Positions 54,710 through 57,940 of a stretch of 57,940 nt of DNA are shown in pieces; positions within the stretch are counted from its first letter, which is position 1; every line of letters begins with the position of its first letter. Under the pieces are notes generated by a model. That model had not been told where the DNA came from. It ran no database searches and was given only the letters and a program-made list of their open reading frames with translations. The stretch covers positions 1 to 57,940 of the forward strand of contig JAJZMD010000024.1 of assembly GCA_021803085.1 (NCBI GenBank), written 5' to 3'. Position numbers and translations under genes: made by a program. This DNA is from Actinomycetes bacterium. GTDB taxonomy: Bacteria > Actinomycetota > Acidimicrobiia > Acidimicrobiales > RAAP-2.

Positions 54710-55123
54710 TCAGTCCGCCTCGAGGAGCCAGCGTTCCTCGGGAGCGACCCGTTCCTCCCACACCGCGGGGTTCCACAGCTCGATGCGGTCGATCGCGCCG
54801 TGCACGAGCACGTCCGCCTCCAACAACGCGAACCCACGCAGCCGCGCGGGGATGGCCATCCGGCCCTGCCGGTCGATCTCCACTTCGTACGAGCTCGCCG
54901 ACCACAGGCGGGCTCGGTTGCGTGCGGTCCTCCCCTCTGCCGCCTGCTGCTGCATGGCCTGCAACTGTCGCTGGAACTCCCCTGGCGTCCACAGTGCGAG
55001 GCAACCCTCCCGATGCTGGGTCAGGTAGCCACCTCGCTCGAAGTCGGGACGGAACTTGGCGGGGAGGATGATCCTGCCCTTCGTGTCGAGCGAGTGCTCG
55101 TACTTGCCAACGAATGCCGCCAC
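54710..55123 (-). CDS. mraZ: Division/cell-wall cluster regulator MraZ
   Basis: A 137-residue AbrB-like protein with two SpoVT/AbrB half-repeats: FVGKYEHSLDTKGRIILPAKFR and SSYEVEIDRQGRMAIPARLRGF. MraZ forms ring oligomers and represses its own dcw promoter by binding short direct repeats. Start is GTG 55123. It heads the cluster and lies downstream of phased boxes. Length is typical. Confidence 0.96.
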   Translation of the reverse strand: MAAFVGKYEHSLDTKGRIILPAKFRPDFERGGYLTQHREGCLALWTPGEFQRQLQAMQQQAAEGRTARNRARLWSASSYEVEIDRQGRMAIPARLRGFALLEADVLVHGAIDRIELWNPAVWEERVAPEERWLLEAD

Positions 55124-55170
55124 CGACCCAGTTCCCGTCCCCGTTCACGACGCTCCTCAGCCCGCGCCCC

Positions 55171-55260
55171 GTGCTCCACGTCCCATCTGTGCTCCATTTT
55201 GAACCACTTTCCTCCACTTTACGCCTCATCCCTCCACCAGTCAACATTGTCACTCCACCT
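55171..55260 (-). promoter_or_regulatory. MraZ-like box array
   Basis: On the minus strand three consecutive 10-bp units read AAAGTGGAGG (55211-55220), AAAGTGGTTC (55201-55210) and AAAATGGAGC (55191-55200), followed by degenerate ACAGATGGGA and CGTGGAGCAC. Upstream, CTGGTGGAGG (55231-55240) and AGGTGGAGTG (55251-55260) keep nearly the same 10-bp phase. MraZ operators in other bacteria are 10-bp-spaced TGGG- or AAAGTG-type repeats, so this is probably the autoregulatory operator. Confidence 0.7.
55216..55244 (-). promoter_or_regulatory. mraZ (dcw) promoter
   Basis: Minus strand: -35 TTGACT (55239-55244), exactly 17 bases, -10 TAAAGT (55216-55221). Predicted start about 55209, leader about 85 bases. 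The -10 overlaps the first AAAGTGG box. Confidence 0.72.
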
Positions 55261-55347
55261 GACCTCTTTACGGAGCGGCCACGCTGGAGGAGGAGAGAAC
55301 GCGTGGGAGCAACCGGACCGGGGCGCTGCACCTGCTGCGGCGAGCGG

Positions 55348-55425
55348 GTGAGCGGCCGACCGGTGGTGCGGTGGTGAGCGGCCGGCCGGTGGTGCGGTGG
55401 CGAGCGGCCGGCCGGTGGTGCGGTG
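55348..55425. repeat. Three 26-bp tandem repeats
   Basis: Three 26-bp units starting at 55348, 55374 and 55400, with core GGTGGTGCGGTG and differing at two positions, then a partial fourth (GTGAGCGG). They are non-coding, between the mraZ promoter and the lipoate ligase stop. Positions 55261-55347 and 55434-55499 show nothing else. Confidence 0.85.
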
Positions 55426-55499
55426 GTGAGCGGTGTGCGGTGTACGGCGCGCCGGGCGAGGCGAGCGGGCGAGGTCGCGCTCCGCCTATTCGCGCACGG

Positions 55500-56189
55500 T
55501 CACGACTGCACCACTTCCCAGGATGCGGGCTCGACGAGCGCGCCGAGCAATTGGTCGTGGCCCCACGACTCGACCCCGATCTCCCCCAGGCCGAGCGCCG
55601 CGGCGCGCAGCGGCCCGACGAGCGCGTGGCGAGCCGCCGACGGCAGATCGAGAAGGTCGACCAAGCGCTCAGGGTCCCACCGTCGGTACGCGCACCCGTG
55701 CACGAGCACCCCCTCGCGGCTGCGCCATTGGGCAAGGCCCACCACCTTCCGGCCCTCCCACACCACCTCCCCGGGCCCGACGCCCGCAAAGCACACCACA
55801 TCGCTTCCCGGCGCTCGGATCGACGCTCCGCGGTGGACGCTCAGGCCGTCGGCCACCTGGCGGGACGCCGCGCCGAGCGCGCGCGCCCACCACTCTCCGG
55901 CGACGGCCGCGCTCACCCGCGGCTCGACCGACCAGAGCGGGTCGTCGCGCGGGACCCACAGGTCTGCCCAGACCTGCGCGCCCGGGAGAAGAAGCACCGC
56001 TGCCCCTCCGCTCCGCCGCCGCACGACCGAGACCCCGCGGCGGAGCACGCGGTCCGCGTCCACCACCGAGCCCGCCTGCGCGCTCCCCATGACGAGCACT
56101 GGCTTCTCGACGTCGCGCAGGACCACCCGGCGACCCGCGCTCCGGAACGGCTCGACGTCGAAGGCGCCCAGCTCGCGGGCCCCTGGCAC
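55500..56189 (-). CDS. Lipoate-protein ligase A-like protein
   Basis: A 229-residue biotin/lipoyl ligase-fold protein. The family motif RRRSGGAAVLLLPG matches the RRxxGGGAV loop; the catalytic Lys is probably in VWEGRKVVGLAQWRSREGVLVHG. Two other segments (DDPLWSVEPRVSAAVAGEWWARAL, SDVVCFAGVGPGEV) fit LplA/LipM-type proteins. It may attach or transfer lipoate or octanoate; the target is unknown. GTG 56189 is 2 bases after the HNH stop but has no SD; other starts exist upstream. Confidence 0.8.
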   Translation of the reverse strand: MPGARELGAFDVEPFRSAGRRVVLRDVEKPVLVMGSAQAGSVVDADRVLRRGVSVVRRRSGGAAVLLLPGAQVWADLWVPRDDPLWSVEPRVSAAVAGEWWARALGAASRQVADGLSVHRGASIRAPGSDVVCFAGVGPGEVVWEGRKVVGLAQWRSREGVLVHGCAYRRWDPERLVDLLDLPSAARHALVGPLRAAALGLGEIGVESWGHDQLLGALVEPASWEVVQS

Positions 56190-56191
56190 GC

Positions 56192-56698
56192 TCAGGAGGC
56201 TGCCGCCAGGTACGGCTCCCACAACGGGTCGATCTCGGCGAGGTGCCGGAGCCGCCAGAGATGACCGTCGGGCGCCCATGGCTTGAACGAGAGCGTCCAG
56301 CCGATCTCCGAAAGGAGCTGGTCCCCCTTCATGAGGTTGTCCCGCTTGCAGGACGCCACGACGTTGGTCCAGTCGTGTCGCCCCCCACGACTCCTCGGCA
56401 CGACATGGTCGACGGTGTCGGCGGTCTGCGCACAGTACGCGCAGACGCCGCCGTCGCGGCGGAGCACCGAGCGCCTCGTCAGCGGGGGCGTGCGGGCCCA
56501 GCGCGGAATGCGCACCATGCGAGAGAGCCGGACGATCGCGGGCACCTCCACGCTCAGATGCGCCGACCGGAACACTCGCCGCTCAGGCCTGAACGCGACC
56601 GCCTCCGCCCGGCCGTCCAGCATCAGCACGATCGCGCGTCGGTCGGAGACCAAGGCCAGCGGTTCGTACGTCGTGTTGAGCAGGAGTACCCGCTCCAT
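56192..56698 (-). CDS. HNH endonuclease-domain protein
   Basis: A 168-residue protein of the common actinobacterial MERVLLLNTTYEPL family. An N-terminal region of unknown role (LALVSDRRAIVLMLDGRAEAV) precedes the HNH domain with CAYC, DTVDHVVPRSRGGRHDWTNVV, SCKRDN and KGD. Such genes are chromosomal and widespread; a role in DNA metabolism or phage defence is not established. ATG 56698 is supported by TAGCCT 8 bases upstream. Confidence 0.92.
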   Translation of the reverse strand: MERVLLLNTTYEPLALVSDRRAIVLMLDGRAEAVAFRPERRVFRSAHLSVEVPAIVRLSRMVRIPRWARTPPLTRRSVLRRDGGVCAYCAQTADTVDHVVPRSRGGRHDWTNVVASCKRDNLMKGDQLLSEIGWTLSFKPWAPDGHLWRLRHLAEIDPLWEPYLAAAS

Positions 56699-56706
56699 GG
56701 TCCCGA

Positions 56707-56712
56707 AGGCTA
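56707..56712 (-). promoter_or_regulatory. Leaderless -10 box of the HNH gene
   Basis: TAGCCT on the minus strand, 8 bases from the ATG at 56698. Its first three bases are the TAG stop codon of the preceding small gene. Confidence 0.5.
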
Positions 56713-56985
56713 CCGGAGCGCGCGGACCTGACGACGACATCTCCCCCTGCACCACTGGAGAAACTCGCGCACGTCGTCGGGATCGGGATCCGCGTCGCCC
56801 TCGCCGCCGTAGGCCGTCTCCATGCGAAAGCGCCAGTACCGCGCGTCCGGCCACGGCGCGGGTGGCCATCTCCGCCACCACCCCGCCGGCGCCAGGCGCA
56901 CGGCCACCACCACCGCGACGGGCCACAGCTCGGGCCGGGCGGCGATCCCCCGCGCGACGTGCCAGAGGCCGTGCGGTCCGCTCAC
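56710..56985 (-). CDS. Small hypothetical protein
   Basis: A 91-residue protein with a hydrophobic stretch LWPVAVVVAVRLAPAGW (about 18-34), a Trp/Pro-rich region WWRRWPPAPWPDARYWRFRMETAYG and an acidic, then basic end (DADPDPDDVREFLQWCRGRCRRQ). Not recognised. GTG overlaps the ROK gene stop by 4 bases, so the two are coupled. Codon usage and hydrophobic pattern favour a real gene. Confidence 0.65.
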   Translation of the reverse strand: MSGPHGLWHVARGIAARPELWPVAVVVAVRLAPAGWWRRWPPAPWPDARYWRFRMETAYGGEGDADPDPDDVREFLQWCRGRCRRQVRALR

Positions 56986-57914
56986 GCGCCGGCGAGCCAC
57001 GTCTTTCCCCCGAGCTCGGTCCCGCGAAACCCGACGGCGGCCGCCCCCACGAGCGGCCCGTCGGCTCCGAGCGCTCCCGGCACGATCCTCGCGCGGGAGA
57101 CGAAATCCAGACGCGCCCGCGCAGACAGCTCCCTTTGCGCCGCGGCGAAGAAAGGCGCGCCGAAGCCCAATGCCACGGACCCGGAGACGACGGCGAGATC
57201 GAGGTCCAGCAGCGACGCGACCGACGCGACCGCTCGTCCCACGAGCGTGCCCGTCCGCTCCACCACCTCGGGCGACGCTTCGGCGGGCGCGACCTTGGTG
57301 ATGGCCTCGATCGCAGTACCAGAGGCCTCCGCCTCGAGGCACCCCCTCGCGCCGCACGTGCAGCGACGCCCGTCGGGGACGACGATGACGTGCCCGACGT
57401 GGCCCGCGTTGCCCAGCCGCCCGTCGAGGAGGCGCCCGTCCACCACGAGGCCGCCGCCCACGCCCGTCGAGACCACCATCGCCAGGAAGTCGAACGAGCC
57501 CTTCGCGCTCCCGTACCGGCCCTCGGCGAGCGCCAGAGCCTTCGCGTCGTTGTCGACGAAGGTCGGCAGGCCCGTCAACGCCTCGAGGCGGCTGCGCAAG
57601 GGGAAGTCCCGCCACCCGGGGATGTTGAGCGGCGAAACGGCGTCGCCATGGTCGCGCATGGGCCCGCCGCAGCCCACGCCGCACGCCAGCGCGGCGCCTG
57701 CGAGCGGGTGCTCGACCATCTTGCGCACCAAGGAGGCGAGCGCGACCCACACGCCCTCGGGGTCCGACATCGACGGCGTCGGCACCGTGCCCGTGGCCAA
57801 GATCCGGCCGTCTGCCCCCACGATCCCGGCTCGCAGCTTGGTGCCGCCGATGTCGACGGCCAGGACGTGCGCGGTGCTCAGCGGTCTCGCCGGAAGAAGT
57901 GCGAGCGGAACCAC
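56982..57914 (-). CDS. ROK-family glucokinase-like sugar kinase
   Basis: A 310-residue ROK protein. The ATP site is VLAVDIGGTKLRAGIV, substrate residues lie in FVDNDAKALALAEGRYG, STGVGGGLVVDGRLLDG and GNAGHVGHVIV, and the zinc motif CTCGARGCLEAEASG is complete. It most likely phosphorylates glucose (or a related hexose) at carbon 6; ROK members also include N-acetylmannosamine kinases. No DNA-binding domain. GTG 57914 is the only in-frame start before the ATP site and overlaps the preceding gene by 37 bases. Confidence 0.9.
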   Translation of the reverse strand: MVPLALLPARPLSTAHVLAVDIGGTKLRAGIVGADGRILATGTVPTPSMSDPEGVWVALASLVRKMVEHPLAGAALACGVGCGGPMRDHGDAVSPLNIPGWRDFPLRSRLEALTGLPTFVDNDAKALALAEGRYGSAKGSFDFLAMVVSTGVGGGLVVDGRLLDGRLGNAGHVGHVIVVPDGRRCTCGARGCLEAEASGTAIEAITKVAPAEASPEVVERTGTLVGRAVASVASLLDLDLAVVSGSVALGFGAPFFAAAQRELSARARLDFVSRARIVPGALGADGPLVGAAAVGFRGTELGGKTWLAGA

Positions 57915-57940
57915 TCCTTGGTGCCCTCGAGCGCTTGCAC
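57878..57940 (-). CDS. 3' end of an unidentified gene
   Basis: The last 20 codons of a minus-strand gene reach a TGA at 57878-57880. The visible end includes ALEGTKEWFRSHFF and RRDR. The Trp, Phe and Lys content is unlike random GC-rich sequence, so it is probably coding. Too short to identify. Confidence 0.45.
   Translation of the reverse strand: MQALEGTKEWFRSHFFRRDR

Noticed and set aside
55348-55425. 26-bp repeats considered as a CRISPR array
   Set aside because: Units are head to tail without spacers, and there are no cas genes.

Overview
The window is chromosomal DNA of a very GC-rich actinobacterium. The cell-division cluster, a DivIVA/SepF/YggT block, a bacterial proteasome activator (Bpa), a meso-DAP type MurE and a complete set of menaquinone genes fit Actinobacteria. 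The mix of conserved unknown genes and the unusual cell-wall gene order suggest the class Acidimicrobiia; that class is an inference. I see no rRNA, tRNA, CRISPR array or phage genes. Nearly every base is coding, and many genes overlap by 4 bp (ATGA or GTGA).

Layout. (1) 1-12991, minus strand: one collinear biosynthetic block, aroC-aroK-aroB-aroQ-pepQ-efp-nusB followed by pyrR-pyrB-pyrC-carA-carB, interrupted between nusB and pyrR by an IS607-type element (tnpA+tnpB). (2) 13081-20978: a secreted GH3 glycosidase with a PA14 domain, a prepilin peptidase, an NfuA-type Fe-S carrier, several small unknown genes, a flavin reductase and tyrS. (3) 21041-26558: menaquinone genes menD, menH, menA, menB and menE on alternating strands, with very short divergent gaps. 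(4) 26638-35636: an SDR, a YyaL-type thioredoxin-domain protein, unknown genes, bpa, a phosphodiesterase, an Rrf2 regulator, a histidine phosphatase and a group 2-like sigma factor. (5) 35690-55123, minus strand: the dcw cluster and its downstream partners, mraZ-rsmH-ftsL-ftsI-murE-mraY-ftsW-murG-murC-murB-ftsQ-ftsZ-yggS-sepF-yggT-divIVA-(DksA-like)-lspA-rluD. murF, murD and pgeF are absent from their usual places. (6) 55500-57940: a lipoate ligase-like protein, an HNH protein, a small unknown gene, a ROK kinase and the end of another gene.

Regulation is unusually readable. At least 15 genes have a TANNNT box 6-9 bases before the start codon and no ribosome binding site, which points to widespread leaderless transcription; several of these sit in tiny divergent gaps. 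Leadered, regulated units stand out against this: pyrR has a PyrR-binding-loop consensus just upstream of its Shine-Dalgarno (SD) sequence, mraZ has a promoter overlaid by 10-bp-phased MraZ-like boxes, ftsZ has its own -35/-10 promoter, and rsmH has a 314-base leader in which a long inverted repeat buries both the SD and the AUG. The rsmH leader is the best candidate here for an undescribed regulatory system.
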